NCBI GenBank assembly: GCA_004369085.1
Contig: ML210205.1
Location: 77,994-141,993, forward strand
Direction of reading: 5' to 3'
Length of the DNA: 64,000 nucleotides
Source: Coprinopsis marcescibilis
Lineage: Eukaryota; Basidiomycota; Agaricomycetes; Agaricales; Psathyrellaceae
Under the pieces are notes generated by a model, which ran no database searches, was not told the origin of the DNA, and worked only from the letters and a program-made list of their open reading frames with translations. Shown here one piece after another: positions 45,296 to 56,957 of this stretch. Every line of letters begins with the position of its first letter. Within the stretch, counting starts at the first letter, position 1. Both the position numbers and the translations under genes were made by a program.

Positions 45296-46959
45296 ATGAC
45301 GAGTCGACTCCGAGTATTACTTTCGTCCTTTCTCCTGCAAGACGATGGAGACGGAGTAATTAGGAGGACACCACCCCATAAAGGTCTCAGTTCGATGTTC
45401 AAGAAAGACCATGGATATTCCGACGACTACTGTGATCCATACACACCAGCACGTGGCACTCCCAGGGTGGGAAACAGGACTCGGTTGACTATGTCGCCTT
45501 GTATGCATGCCTCAGATGACCTCCATAGTACCCGAACGCAAGCATTGGCAATATTGGACGACGAGACAGATGATCCAACCTTATCGCCTTTGAGCTTGCT
45601 CGATGCAAGTCCACTTCCTTCATCATGGGAGACGGCCTTCTCGTCTCCTTCACGAGCTTCAACTGTTCGTAGAGTTCAAGTGAGATACTACGATGAACCT
45701 CCGCCAAAAGTTATCGTGATTTCCCCAACACCGCCGAGGGAAGCGAGCACTAGTGAGTCTCAGATTATTGGTAATTTAGCCCACTTACTAAACTTGTTTA
45801 CGGTAGTATCGCTCCCAGATACACCAAATTCTCCTCTGCGAGTGGAAAATGTCACTGAGGGTTAGCAAACTTTAGATCCATGAGTACGAGACCGTTAATT
45901 AACTAAATACTGTAACACCAGAACTTGAGTCACCCGACTCAGAGGATTTCGATGAAAGACCGAACTCTGTTCTCCTTCGCCTTGCCACGTCCAGGACCAA
46001 TGAACTTTCTCAACGGGAGACCCTGTCTACAGCGTGCAAATCGCCACGAGGAACCAATCGTCCGGATCTATCAAAAGGTATGCCACCCTTATTACTATTG
46101 AAGCCCTATATATTATGCTGAGGTCGGGCAAAATGAAGGGCAGGAGCCCTTGAGAGCGATTACGAAGGACGGCTCTGGCGAATTGGTGCCACAAACACAA
46201 GAAGTCACAAGCCCAACACAAAATCCCCGCCAAATCATCCAATCGCCTGGCCTACCGGCCTGGTACAAAAACAAGCCTCTCCCGCCTTTCCCACAGAGCT
46301 CTGAGCCAAGGAGAAAGCAGTCGTCAACCCCACGGAAACGATCCACCAGTTTCCCCGCGTCACCTCCTCGCAAGGATCTACTAGACTATGGCTACAATGT
46401 TGTGAGATATTATCCTCCGTCGAGCGGGAATGCTCATATAGCCTCTGCGAAGGGAGCATCGAAAGGCAAGGAGAAGGCTATGTTCAAGGAACCAGTAGAT
46501 TGCTCCCCGACGGGTTCGAAAAGGGTTATCGCCACAAGGCCATCAAATGTTACTGGGGTTGTAGACAGACCTCGCCAAGTTCCAGTCTCTGAGCCCAATC
46601 CCTCCCTCAGTCGATCTCAGAGCTCGACTCGACCTAGCGCCTCTCATAAATGTGATTCCCCAGCACCAGCACTAGTCGTCCCTACCAGAGGGTCCAAACT
46701 CCAGCGTTCGCGACATTCCACGCCGCTATGTCTCGATCTGGCTTCTCTTCCTGCAGTACAAAACCAGCCGACTTCCTTCCACAAGTTATCACGATCCTTA
46801 TCCGACGCTGCATCCAATTGCAAGAATGCATCTTGTCAACTGATTGTAGAAGCAGATACCCCATCGCGGCACCTCCAGAACGTGTCGAAGGAACTGTTTA
46901 TTATTTCGACTCGTGTGAAAGGGTTGGCTCTGGAGGTCGAAGAACTTGGAAGAATTTGA
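45296..46959 (+). CDS. Large disordered hypothetical protein
   Basis: Starts MTSRLRVLLSSFLLQDDGDG at 45296 and runs through several short introns to the stop at 46959, over 400 residues. Composition is dominated by Ser, Pro, Arg and Thr, with acidic patches (ILDDETDDPTLSPLS, ESPDSEDFDERPNS) and basic patches (PRRKQSSTPRKRSTSFPASP). Repeated Ser-Pro and Thr-Pro pairs are possible phosphorylation sites. A C-terminal segment with low helical content ends LALEVEELGRI. It has no signal peptide, membrane helix or recognised domain. Similar in style to the orphan at 16082. Introns around 45770-45930 and 46075-46140 are inferred from frame changes. Confidence 0.62.
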
Positions 46960-47409
46960 TACCCAGGCTCGACAAGAGTTTGCCGGACTCCGAAGCATCA
47001 ACTGCGGCATGGCCCATGGCCTCAACTTGTAGCACAACATCGAGATAATGACGAAACGAAGAGAGACGAAGAACTCAGATAGACACTGTGAAGCGAATGG
47101 ACTTATAAGCGAGGCAGCCTTCGATAAATTTATACTCATAATGTACCTTACACCTTACCATGAGTCTGATTTTTAATATTTTGATGATTCTCGACTAAGC
47201 GGCATAAGCTCGCCTACCCCGATGGCAATTTTCATAATACATTACTAAGCCCATTAAGTAGCCCCGCTTCCTTGAGAGGCCATCGTTCCAGCGATTAGAC
47301 ATCGATAGCGATGGCATCAATGATCGATGCCCCGTTTGAAATTCACTTTCGATGTCACAATGAAGTTGCACCGAGACCACCAGCACGACGTTCTACAGAG
47401 GTGATAAGC

Positions 47410-48419
47410 ATGCCAATTTATCGAATTTCCCCAAATTGTACGTATTCACATATTCATTCAGCACCGTGATACCGTATCCAAACTCAATACCCTCCAGTCA
47501 ATTCCCATGGCGCCGACATCGTCTTCCAGTCTAGCGACTCCCTGCGTTTCCATGTCCATGCGAAGAACCTTGAAGTTTCGGCGGGAGCATTTCCTCCCAT
47601 ACCACCCAAATCAGAAAATATCAAAGGTCTCATCGTAGCGGATGGGGAGTGCGTTTCTCTCTCAGAACCTGAAGCCGTCCTCGAGGTTCTTTTTGCCTTC
47701 ATGTACCCTCAGCGACATCCAGATCTTGAAGATCTCCCTTTCGAGTTAGTATCTGCCATCGCAGAAGCAGCAGAAAAGTATGAAGTCTACCCGGCCATGA
47801 ATGTCTGTCGTCGGCGTATGAGGTTTGATCGATGAGCCTCTTCAGACCATCAGCTACTGATCGGAGGCATCACAGGGACTTCATTTCGACCAATCCCGTT
47901 GAAGTGTGTCTGTACGGCGCTCGGCACAGCTATGACAATGTCGTGACATGCACTGCACAGTATGCAATCTTTGTACCCTTGAAGACCGTCGTACCTCTGC
48001 TTCCAGCCCGACTGGTGGTACCATGGGTGAGCTGATCTATATGTTGCAGACACCTGCTAAAAGAACGGCAGATCGACTATCTCAATTCATGGGTTGTGGC
48101 TAGGGACCGTGTTCTCCGCTTCAGCTGGAACCAGCACCACTACTCAAACGGGTTACATTCGGCTTATGTTCAAAACAATTCCAGCTGTTCCTCTTGGAGA
48201 GTGCACCCTGAGGACATAATCAGAAAGTCGGCAATCACATCCGACGACCCTGCTGGGATTCGATTCCTAGTGGATGTTGACAAAACGTTCCAACAGAAAA
48301 CTGAAATCGAGAGGGAATGTTGCAGGAAAGCGTGGATTGCGTGGCATAACATTGCGAAAGGAGAGATTGAGAAGATGCCGTCTTTCGTAGAAATGATTAA
48401 AGTCAACACGAGAATGTGA
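47410..48419 (+). CDS. BTB/POZ domain protein
   Basis: Four exons (47410-47437, 47498-47822, 47876-48026, 48072-48419) give 283 residues. The first exon encodes only MPIYRISPN and splits the next codon, at the same phase as in the paralogue at 61463-62562. The BTB core reads ADIVFQSSDSLRFHVHAKNL, then LSEPEAVLEVLFAFMYPQRH and ELVSAIAEAAEKYEVYPAMN. The next exon has the conserved EVCLYGARHSYDNVV and LKTVVPLLPARLVVPW. The last contains Cys-rich words near the end (EIERECCRKAWIAW). This is the usual build of the very large mushroom BTB family, whose members are thought to act as adaptors, some with cullin-3. No specific role is inferable. Confidence 0.82.
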
Positions 48420-49130
48420 ACGTTCGTTTCCACTCTATTGCCAGCGCGAGTAGCGATGTGTCTTGGTTGAATAAGGAATCTTATCAATTTTCCATGGCGC
48501 CTGCTCTGTCGATGGGCCTCTTCAGTCATAGTCATATCCAGCCACTCCGAGTCAGCGATGCCATTAAACACCGTCATCGTTTAAACGCATTTGACTTTCG
48601 TCAGCGAGCTCACCAATTGAGCCGTGCACGGGAATGTAGTTAGCTTCCAGGTGTGAATTGACAATCATCATGGGTGGTCACTGGTTCGTTTCTATAGTGT
48701 TCATGATTCTGAATGATTGAAGGGATAACGGTAGTGACATAGAACACACATTTGATACTCCTTTCTCAAATTTGTTTCTCCGTCTCTCATGCAAGAGGGG
48801 TTTTGGAAGTGAACATGCTTACAAGCCTGGAGATTATGCGCCGAACTACATCTACGATGTCAAAGTCCGAGCAGACTAGTGATTAGCGATGGCTATCATG
48901 GCGGCGACATCCTGCTCAGTGTTTGATGATCTACTAGGCGAGACCTTCGAGAGTGATCATCAAGATTTGCGCTAAACGTATTTAGTAGCACGAGCGATCT
49001 CTCTCAGGATCCCATTCCCTATTCCATCACCTCTTGAAGAGGTTGTTCTTTCGTTTCGTCTTTATTTCTTTTATTTCTTTCGTTCACTTGGACACGCACT
49101 TCATTCAACATTCCTTTCTACCCTAACAAC
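48420..49130. other. Intergenic stretch upstream of lysozyme
   Basis: No gene seen. The 100 bp before the lysozyme ATG are pyrimidine-rich, as in many fungal promoters and 5' UTRs. Confidence 0.4.
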
Positions 49131-50267
49131 ATGAAGGCCTTCTACCTCGTCCTCTTCCTCGCTGCCGTCGTACAGGCTGCCCCTCTCTCGTCCCGTTCAT
49201 GCTTAAGTACCACTCGGGGTCAGTGCATTACCATACTGCTCTGTTGTATGAAAACCTTCATTCTTACTGAAATATAAGTAGATACCGACGTCGGGTGTCT
49301 GATTCAACGAGAGGCAGCGCCACAGCGTCGACAATTAGGTGCTTTCGGGCGTCTTTTTGGCCTCGGGGGAGGAGAGGACTCCGCAGAGAGCAGCGACGAT
49401 AGCTCTCTCCTCGAGAATATCGGATCTGCGGTTTTAGGCGCCGTGGCTGGGGAACAGGGAGGCGCCGCAGGTGCTGCCACAGCTGAAAATACCGGCAATG
49501 CAGCCGGCATAAACCTAGGCCAGATTGGTGACTTGCTGGGTAACCTCGGTGCTGGTAGCAACAACAACGCGGGAAATGAAGCTGCCGCTGCCGCTGCTGA
49601 TAGTCCTCAACCCGCCGTTGTAGGCGAAGCCTCTGTTCAAACGGGCACAGGAGCAGTGGCTGAAGAAGCGACATCGGACAACACTGCAAACAACCTTGAC
49701 GCCGCAGACGACAACGCCGCCGCTCAAGCTCAACCTGCAGCAGCTGAACAGCAATGCTCAGCGAGCCTCCCAGACATCAACTCAGCGACAGTAAACCTGA
49801 TTCAAGACTTCGAAGGCTTTGTCGCATCCCCAGAGCCTGACCCAATCGGTCTCCCGACAGTGGGCTTCGGACATCTCTGCCAACAGGCAGGATGCGCCGA
49901 AGTCACAGCCCAAGGATTCACATTCCCACTCAGCGAGGCAGACGCTGCTCAGCTGCTCCAAACCGACATCCAGACATTCACAAACTGTCTATCCGGATTC
50001 GTCGACGAGTCTGTGGTGCTGAACGAGAATCAGTTCGGGGCTTTGACTTCTTTTGCGTTCAACTTGGGATGCGGTGCGGTCCAGAGGTCCACGCTGTTGA
50101 GGCGGCTGAATGCTGGTGAGAACCCTAATACCGTCGCGGCGCAGGAGCTCCCCAAGTTTAACAGGGCGGGCGGCCGCGTGCTGGCTGGATTGACCAGGAG
50201 GAGAACCGCGGAAGTGGCGTTGTTCCAAACGCCTTCGAACACCATTGCCTTGCCTGTGTGTAATTAG
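49131..50267 (+). CDS. Secreted GH24 (phage T4-type) lysozyme
   Basis: Two exons (49131-49218, 49282-50267). The first gives a signal peptide, MKAFYLVLFLAAVVQAAP. A long Ala/Gly/Asn-rich, low-complexity linker of about 170 residues follows, then the catalytic domain from about CSASLPDINSATVNLIQ. The active-site pattern of T4-type lysozymes, E-x8-D-x5-T, is exact: the Glu in DFEGF, the Asp in EPDPIG and the Thr in PTVGFGH. Further family words are LNENQFGALTSFAFNLGCG and LPKFNRAGGRVLAGLTRRR. The enzyme should cleave the MurNAc-GlcNAc bond of bacterial peptidoglycan outside the cell, for defence or feeding on bacteria. The domain is of bacterial or phage origin by family history, so it was probably acquired by an ancestor through transfer. 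The Cys pairs in the domain fit a secreted protein. Confidence 0.9.
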
Positions 50268-50442
50268 CTCTTAGGTCATGTTCTTCCTGTTTGGGCATAC
50301 GAGCATATACCAGTAGTTTACCCGCTCGGAAACGGCATTTGTGTAGACCTTGTGATCACCTTTTTATTTTTAGCGCGGAAATCCGAAAGTTGGTGACGTT
50401 ACAAGTGGAGAGAGGGTTTTGTCTTCTCTTGACCATCACGCC

Positions 50443-51850
50443 ATGTCGCACTCAGCCATTAAAATCGTCGACTGCCACAGCTTCGATGAATCTAGCATGA
50501 GGACTGTGGCCAGCGAAATACTCCAGTCCTTCACATCGATTGGATTTGTGTGCCTTATCAATCATGGGCTCGATCATGCAAAAGTGGAAGAAATGTTTGA
50601 TTGGGTAGGTCATCCACGTTTCTGAAGCCATAAGTTTTCACTAAACTAAGTTTCTCATATCCCTAGTCGCGACGTTTCTTCGATCTACCTCTTGATCATA
50701 AGCAGCTTGCGCCGCACCCGAAGTCTGGAACTCATCATCGAGGGTACTCTGCGCCTGGCGTCGAGCGTGTATCGCAGCACATCTACTCCCAAGAAGAGCT
50801 CGAGAACTTTCGCAAGGCGGGGCAGGACGTCAAAGAGAGCTTTGAAGCTGGGCGCGAGGACGATCCACTGATGCCAAATATATGGCTTCCAGAAGATGTC
50901 CTACCGGGGTTCAAAGAAGCCTGTCTCAAGTTCTATTGGGACTGTTACGAGCTGGAGATACGTTTCCTACGTGCTTTGGCAACAGGACTCTCCCTTCCTG
51001 ACACTTACTTTCTCGATTTTCATCAAATTGCAGATAACCAACTCAGACTACTCCATTATCCACCGTACGTACGATTCCCATCCAAGCCTCTGCCGCTCCG
51101 TCATCCGCTAACGACGCATCAGGGTTGCTGACGAGCACCTATCGAATAATACTTTCTCCCGCATAGGTGCTCATTCAGACTTCGGGACTGTGACTGTTCG
51201 CACAATTGCTCGCTCTTCCGCAGGGCATGACTGACACGGCGTTAGCTCCTCTTCCAAAGACAAGGTCGGTGGACTTGAGGTTCAGGATCCTCAGGATCAT
51301 TCAAGATTCTTGGTGAGTCTAAGTAGCCATTCTGTCGGAGCCTCTAGTCCACGACTTAGCTCTATAAAGCCTATCCCGGTGATCCCAGGCGCTGTCATCG
51401 TGAACGCAGGAGATTTTATGGCGCGATGGTCAAACGATGTGATAAAGAGCACAGTCCATCGCGTTCGGTCCCCACCGAACCAGGTTGGAGAGGACGGCAT
51501 CGCCCCTCCCCGTTACTCTATCCCTTATGTGAGCATCCTGCGTTAATGGTCTCGCCTGGCCGCTGATCGGATTTTGACACTGCAGTTCTGCTGCTGCGTA
51601 CGTCACATCGTAAGATCACTTAATATGTTCACTCACAATCAGTAGGACCTCTCGACTATCGTTGATGCAATTCCCGGAACTTGGGATGAGGGGAACCCAA
51701 AGAAGTACGAACCGATCTCCGTAAGACATCCACAATTATTCCAAATAGAAGTGACTAACTGACTACACACTTGCGGCGAATGATTTTCGACTGGTGGACG
51801 CTGGACAGGCCAAAGAATACGTCTTGAAGCGCCTTGCGGCGTTATACTAG
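50443..51850 (+). pseudogene. 2OG-Fe(II) oxygenase gene with apparent frameshift
   Basis: Starts MSHSAIKIVDCHSFDESSMR. Exons follow with FFDLPLDHKQLAPHPKSG, HHRGYSAPGVERVSQHIYSQ, RFLRALATGLSLPDTYF and RIGAHSDFGTVT. The iron ligands of the family are present: His and Asp in HSDFG, the second His in STVHRV, and the 2-oxoglutarate Arg in PPRYSIPY. It ends KEYVLKRLAALY at 51850. After a 50 nt intron the conserved LLFQ is encoded in the right frame, but the next conserved words DKVGGLEVQD need one base less: the run AAA at 51256-51258 is one nucleotide too long. I found no alternative splice that repairs this. Either the gene is freshly inactivated or the base is a sequencing error. Relatives oxidise small metabolites; the substrate is unknown. 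Confidence 0.65.
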
Positions 51851-52704
51851 TAACACATGTAGGTAGCGATGTACTCAGCGTAGGTAATGCGATGAAGTAC
51901 GCCCGAATTCTCTCCTGCGCCTCCACCTTTGGCGACTTTGTCGCATTAATATATGGAATATGTAATTTTCGGACGGGCCATGCAAGGCGGTCTGCGAGCT
52001 TTTCAGCCATTTGCTAATGTTATGTCTCGAAGCCACTACTAGCAAAGGCAATGTTCACGTTTCAGCAGCAGGGCCAAGGTTAGCGCCCACTATGCCGTCG
52101 TTATGGTCTCACATCTTCTCTCCGGCTCACCCGCACCGCCATATTCGCTCTCTCTGGAGCTCTTTGGCGCGTCTGGCACTGATCTCTCACAACAAGTTCA
52201 GGGAGTCCAACCCCGCACCTCTTTTTAAGGGAGTTTACTATTGTCAGCTGAGCAACACCGATTAAGAAAGGGGCACAGTCACTTTTAAGAGCACTTGGCA
52301 GGGCCGTTGACCACTCTGTCAATGGAGCCGGAGAGCTTTCCCGGCACGCAAAGTATGGCACCGCTCTCGATGCACAGCAGCGAGAAGCGGTATTGCGCAG
52401 TCTCTGCGTCCTGCTTTCTTCGGTTAACTTCAATATTTAACCGTACACCACTTGGTCTCTAAGGAATGGCTGTCCCTGTAGATGCTCCATGATGCCGCTT
52501 GGATACCTGCCGATGACTGTCGCGTTAGGCCCCGTGCGGGTATCGAGGGATCAAAACCACCGCAGCGGTGTTTCAACTTTGAACAATCGCAGAGTGATAT
52601 AAGAAGTGCCTCATTTCGTAAACGTGCTATCCACTTCTCTGCTCCAACCTACACCAGTCTCTCAGCCCCTTGTCGACTCAAGATCACTTCTGACCTGCTA
52701 CGCC
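51851..52704. other. Intergenic region
   Basis: Unrelated short ORFs on both strands; no gene recognised. The downstream end should hold the promoter of the repeat-containing orphan. Confidence 0.4.
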
Positions 52705-54036
52705 ATGGATTACATGAGATACCAGTACAACTCAGCGCCGACTGGACCGAACATAACTCCTGGGACAAGCAGCGACACAAATGCACCAGAACCTGCAGGA
52801 ATCGCCCGACGATCGCGTACAACTAGGCGCGCAAACCCCCAGTCACACAGCTCCCACAGTGGACATTCATCGTCGCTCGCACCACAATTTCAAGTTCACA
52901 ACCCAGATGACCATGAAGACTTCGAGGAGGTACCGGCTTATGAGGAAATGGACAGCGCGACAGGTGTCGCTGCACCTGGACATGGCTCGAGCGCACCGAC
53001 ACCATTCAATGGTTCCAACGGCGCTGTGTCCGAAAAAGCCAGAATGGCCGCTCACTATGCGAATCAGGCCGCGATGCCCGGTCCACCTATACCATATTCC
53101 AATGCACCAACAGGACCATCGGCCACCCCTTACTCCAATGCACCAACGGGACCATCAGCTACACCAGCACCAGGCCCTCGTGTAGAGCATACAATTTCGG
53201 CCGCTAGTTCCTCGCTTCAAGGTGTCGATCCCCTTGCAAACCAGCCCCCCGCTCCCACTCCAAGCCTGTATAATGTTCCTCGAGCAACAGAAACGCAAAA
53301 CCATACCTCGACACCCATACCAACTCCCTTTGCCTCGACTTTCCACTTCAACCGGACCGAAGCCCCCATCCCCCACCATTCCACCGGAGACTCTACTCTG
53401 TCCTCCAATTCCAGCCCCTTCACAATAATCTCCCGAGCACAGAACCCTCCGGCTGCAGCCCCCATCCCCCACCATTCCACCGGAGACTCTACTCAGACTT
53501 CCAATTCCAGCCCCTTCACAATCATTTCCCGAGCACAGAACGGCAACCTTGCTCCCCCATCCAACCCTCCAGCACTTCGACATGTGAAATCGACGCCAAA
53601 GCTCCGCTCGGACAAGGGCAAGTTCAAGATGGACCCAGAACCCTTCAACCCGCTCGAGCTGTACAGCCGATCCGTCATTTCGCACCTCAGACCAGGGCAA
53701 GGCCCGACGTTGGCGAACAAGACGAGCCATTCAAGTCTTCACGCAGAGCTGAAGGAGCAGGAAGCGAGGGAGGAGAGAATGTCTACCACGTCGCATAATG
53801 GAGGGTACGGGTTGGAGAGTCAGGAACAGCGGCTATCCGATGTAGGCAGCAATGAGTATGGGTACGGTATTCAGGCTGCGCCTTCAGAGAAGACGTGGGC
53901 TGGGGACAGTGGGGGCTATTCATCGCAGCCACTTGCGAGAAATTTCACGATGAGCCGACCGCCGCCTACCTATCAGGAATCCTCGACGATGTGTTCCTCG
54001 GCCGCTGGTGATAACAAGGGCGGATGGAGAGGATAA
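52705..54036 (+). CDS. Repeat-containing disordered protein with PPxY motif
   Basis: A single exon from the ATG at 52705 (MDYMRYQYNSAPTGPN) to 54036, 443 residues. The frame is open further upstream but without an ATG. Composition is Ser, Pro, Thr, Ala and Asn-rich and it looks fully disordered. Two sets of internal tandem repeats are visible: a 12-residue unit built on PYSNAPTGPSAT, and a 32-residue unit containing PIPHHSTGDST and SSPFTIISRAQN. Near the C-terminus is PPPTYQES, a PPxY motif that typically binds WW domains of Nedd4-type ubiquitin ligases; an earlier EVPAYEEM is related in style. A role as an adaptor in membrane traffic or ubiquitination is possible but only inferred. Confidence 0.65.
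   Translation: MDYMRYQYNSAPTGPNITPGTSSDTNAPEPAGIARRSRTTRRANPQSHSSHSGHSSSLAPQFQVHNPDDHEDFEEVPAYEEMDSATGVAAPGHGSSAPTPFNGSNGAVSEKARMAAHYANQAAMPGPPIPYSNAPTGPSATPYSNAPTGPSATPAPGPRVEHTISAASSSLQGVDPLANQPPAPTPSLYNVPRATETQNHTSTPIPTPFASTFHFNRTEAPIPHHSTGDSTLSSNSSPFTIISRAQNPPAAAPIPHHSTGDSTQTSNSSPFTIISRAQNGNLAPPSNPPALRHVKSTPKLRSDKGKFKMDPEPFNPLELYSRSVISHLRPGQGPTLANKTSHSSLHAELKEQEAREERMSTTSHNGGYGLESQEQRLSDVGSNEYGYGIQAAPSEKTWAGDSGGYSSQPLARNFTMSRPPPTYQESSTMCSSAAGDNKGGWRG
53092..53163 (+). repeat. 36-nt coding tandem repeat, two units
   Basis: Units 53092-53127 and 53128-53163 encode PYSNAPTGPSAT twice. The nucleotide copies differ at a few mostly silent positions. Confidence 0.9.
53362..53553 (+). repeat. 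96-nt coding tandem repeat, two units
   Basis: Units 53362-53457 and 53458-53553 encode 32 residues each, sharing APIPHHSTGDST and SNSSPFTIISRAQN. Identity is very high over the first 85 nt, so the duplication is recent. Confidence 0.92.
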
Positions 54037-54148
54037 ATCGCCTGCGGAGTAGCATTGATGGTTGGGGACTTTGTATACCTGTAAAACACCACACCTGAAC
54101 GGACAGGGGTCATACGTTACTATGATTATTCGTGTGTCGCATCTAGTA

Positions 54149-55496
54149 CTATGCTTGATTTTTTTCGAACTCTTTAGACAAAGGATAATCCGTGTATCCT
54201 TTCGCATCGGGCGTGTAGAACGTTGAATGGTCTGGTTTCTCCAAGGATATATTTTTCTCCAAGCGGAATGGGAGGTCAGGCTTTCATATGAAGATCAGTG
54301 ATATGCCCGTCGTTCTCAAGGGGGTGAAGATCTTACGTTCGCAATGAATGCCTGTCCGAACGCGATCAAGTCCCCCTTCCGTTCTGCGGTTTCGATGGCT
54401 GTCTCCCTGGTGTAGCATCCGCAGCTAATGAAGGGTCTGGGCGCCCATGCTTTCCTGAACACGTCGTTAGACTCCCCTTCCTTCGGGACTCTAGGCGTCT
54501 TCCAGTCAGAAGGGTTGTGTCTCGGTTCTACCATGTGTAAATAGGCTAGCTTGGAGTGTGCCTTTGCCATTTCGGAGACGAAATGAAGGTATTGTGGTAT
54601 CGGTTTGTCCGTTCCGAAGTCTAAACATTGCCTTCAGGATCAATATTGGGCTCTGTCTGACGCAGGCGATACTTGGACCCACCGTAGTTTGTCCAGGGCG
54701 TCAATCTGACCCCAACCCTATCCTGTCCTACGGCTTCCACCAACGCATCCACAACCTCCAAGGGGAACTTGGATCTGCCTTCAATATTTCCGCCATACTC
54801 GTCTTCTCTGATGTTACTCCCCTCCTGTAAGAACTGCCCAATGAGATACGGACTGGATCCATGGACCTCCACTCCATCGAATCCTGCTTCGTTCACAGCG
54901 CGCTTTGCCGCTTCAGCGAACAAGCGACAATACCTCTTGATTTCCTCGACTGCCATCTCTCGCGGAGGAGGCTCATCTACAGGGCGTTTAGACAGTTTGA
55001 CAGCTGAAGGCGCTATGTAAGGATGCTCGTTCTCCGACAAGATCTTGGGTCGTGCCGCCCGGCCTATAGCCCAAAGCTGTAGAAACATAGAGCACCCTTT
55101 CGAATGTACCGCCTCTGTGATCTGTATCAATAGCAATGCAAGCGGTATATGTCGTAAGTACTAAATTCATCCTCGCACGAGTTCGTACATGTTACACACC
55201 TCTTTCCACACTTTCACCTGACCGTCATTCCATATTCCAGGAACTCCATCCCATCCACAGGCTTCTTCCGCGATTACCGTCGCCTCTGATATCAATAGCG
55301 TTCCTGGGACGCTGGCCCGTTGCTCATAATACGTTTTGACGAGTGGAAGGACTGGTAGGTGTGTTTTGGTCGTCGCTCTCACCCGGGTCAGAGGAGCGAG
55401 GACGATGCGGTGTTTTAGATTGATTTTCCCAATCGCAATGGGTTGGAACAACGCTGGAAGATCAGAGCCAATCGAGGTCGGGCCGACAGCCTCCAT
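54149..55496 (-). CDS. Old Yellow Enzyme family protein with altered active site
   Basis: Starts [20 protein letters not shown] at 55496 and ends SKEFEKNQA at 54149, in about four exons. Family words are [84 protein letters not shown] and TDYPLSKEF. The usual H-x-x-N-G-Y substrate-binding motif is HGSSPY here: the His stays but the Asn is replaced by Ser and Gly by Pro. The RTDEYGG motif is REDEYGG. FMN-binding parts look normal. The protein should still bind flavin, but its substrate handling may differ from that of the copy at 38374. All exons are open. Confidence 0.83.
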
Positions 55497-56957
55497 GCAG
55501 GAACAGCTACCTTTGAAGCGTGTATACTGGGGATGGGTTTAAGGTAACAGTTCCTGAACTGTATCCGTCAGAAATGTGACATTTCGGGAGTACCACGGAC
55601 CGCTGCTGACAATTATGGGCAGAGAAGGCATATGTCATCACGAATATCAAACGTCGGTTTTCTGTAACTTGTCTACAGTCTGTTTCCCCTTGGTTGGTAG
55701 AGCCGGACAGATCGCAGATACCTTGGGCGGATTATAGTTTTGCCGCTATCGCCAGATTGGATTCAGTCCTGTAGCTGAGATAGAGAGGGGGATTCGTCGA
55801 ACCTCCATATCAATCCTCTCGATCAGACCAGGGCAGATGAGAACAAGGTGTGTGATGATTTACCATCTCTTCCCCTTCCGCAGCGACAACGATATGTTCC
55901 AGTGATATCGTAAGTTATGTTACAGCTCGATTAAGACGTGGACCATCGTCAACAGTACTTTGTGCGTTCTTTTAGCGTTTTACCATCAGCAGGTCATCCG
56001 AGGGTTACAGGGCATGTCCTCGAAATTTACCAACACTGAGACGTGGTAGACTATTCCGAGAACAGTCCCAGACCCTAATTTGTGAGCTCTCTGGCACTTA
56101 ACGCCGCACAGAGGTGTCGTCAATGGGCCGGGAGTAATTACGGTACAAGCGCATATACGACGCGCAGTGTCAGGATCAGTCAAAGTCGGACTCGATGTCC
56201 CCACCACCTGTTACTGTGGCTGTTTCTATTCGGTGTTTCCTGGACTCCATACACATCAGGCTCCCTGGTTCACTATATCATCTCGGAATACGGTTCAGAA
56301 GCGTTCAGCTTCGTATCAATGATTCAAAGACATTCCTCTTTCGACCATGCTCAGCATTCAGCATTACAGGACCACTGCTTTCCATCACGCCGCAGTCCAG
56401 GGTCTGTGGAATGGCTGTAATACCCCACTTTAGCGAATGGGAGGTGGGATTGAAATTGGGGTACAACGCCATGGGTAAGTATCATGTCTTGCTTTATTGA
56501 ACCTGATACAACGACAGAGTGAGGGATTTTGATGCATATTATGTGCGTGATTCGTAAGTAAGTCTCTCGGTCTTTCGTCTTTCGTCTTTCGACAGTGCAA
56601 TTCAAACCTTTACGATATTATTCTCGTAACGCAAGGCCTATTCAAGCAGGCTGAAGCTCACAACAATCAAGAACTTGTAGGGGCTACAACATATGTTTCC
56701 TATCATTCCCCCATTCAATTGGTTCAAAAACGTCAGCAAGAGCTCTCTGAAAAGGGACATTTTGTGGCGGGAGAAGTGCGCAGATTGGCCAGTACCGGGA
56801 CTGATTCTCCAGACTCGTCTTCTTGGTTGCCACTCCTTCGCCCTGACACAGTAGTGATGGACTCCATTGGCCAATTGGATGTCAACGCCTTGACGAAACA
56901 TGTCAAAGTTCCGACGCCCGTGCAACCCGAGACTAGGAGAAATGTAGGGTAGCCCCC
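55497..56957. other. Intergenic region
   Basis: About 1.5 kb with no recognisable gene. A heptamer GTCTTTC is repeated three times in tandem near 56569-56590. ORFs at 56082, 56195 and 56638 are short and resemble nothing known. Confidence 0.45.

Noticed and set aside
47360..47437. Start of the BTB gene at the ATG at 47360
   Set aside because: Its exon ends in a phase that does not fit the next exon; the ATG at 47410 with the donor at 47438 fits and matches the intron phase of the paralogue.
56082..56420. Plus-strand frame of 112 codons upstream of the DUF6533 genes
   Set aside because: No motif, no splice partners and no similarity to neighbours.
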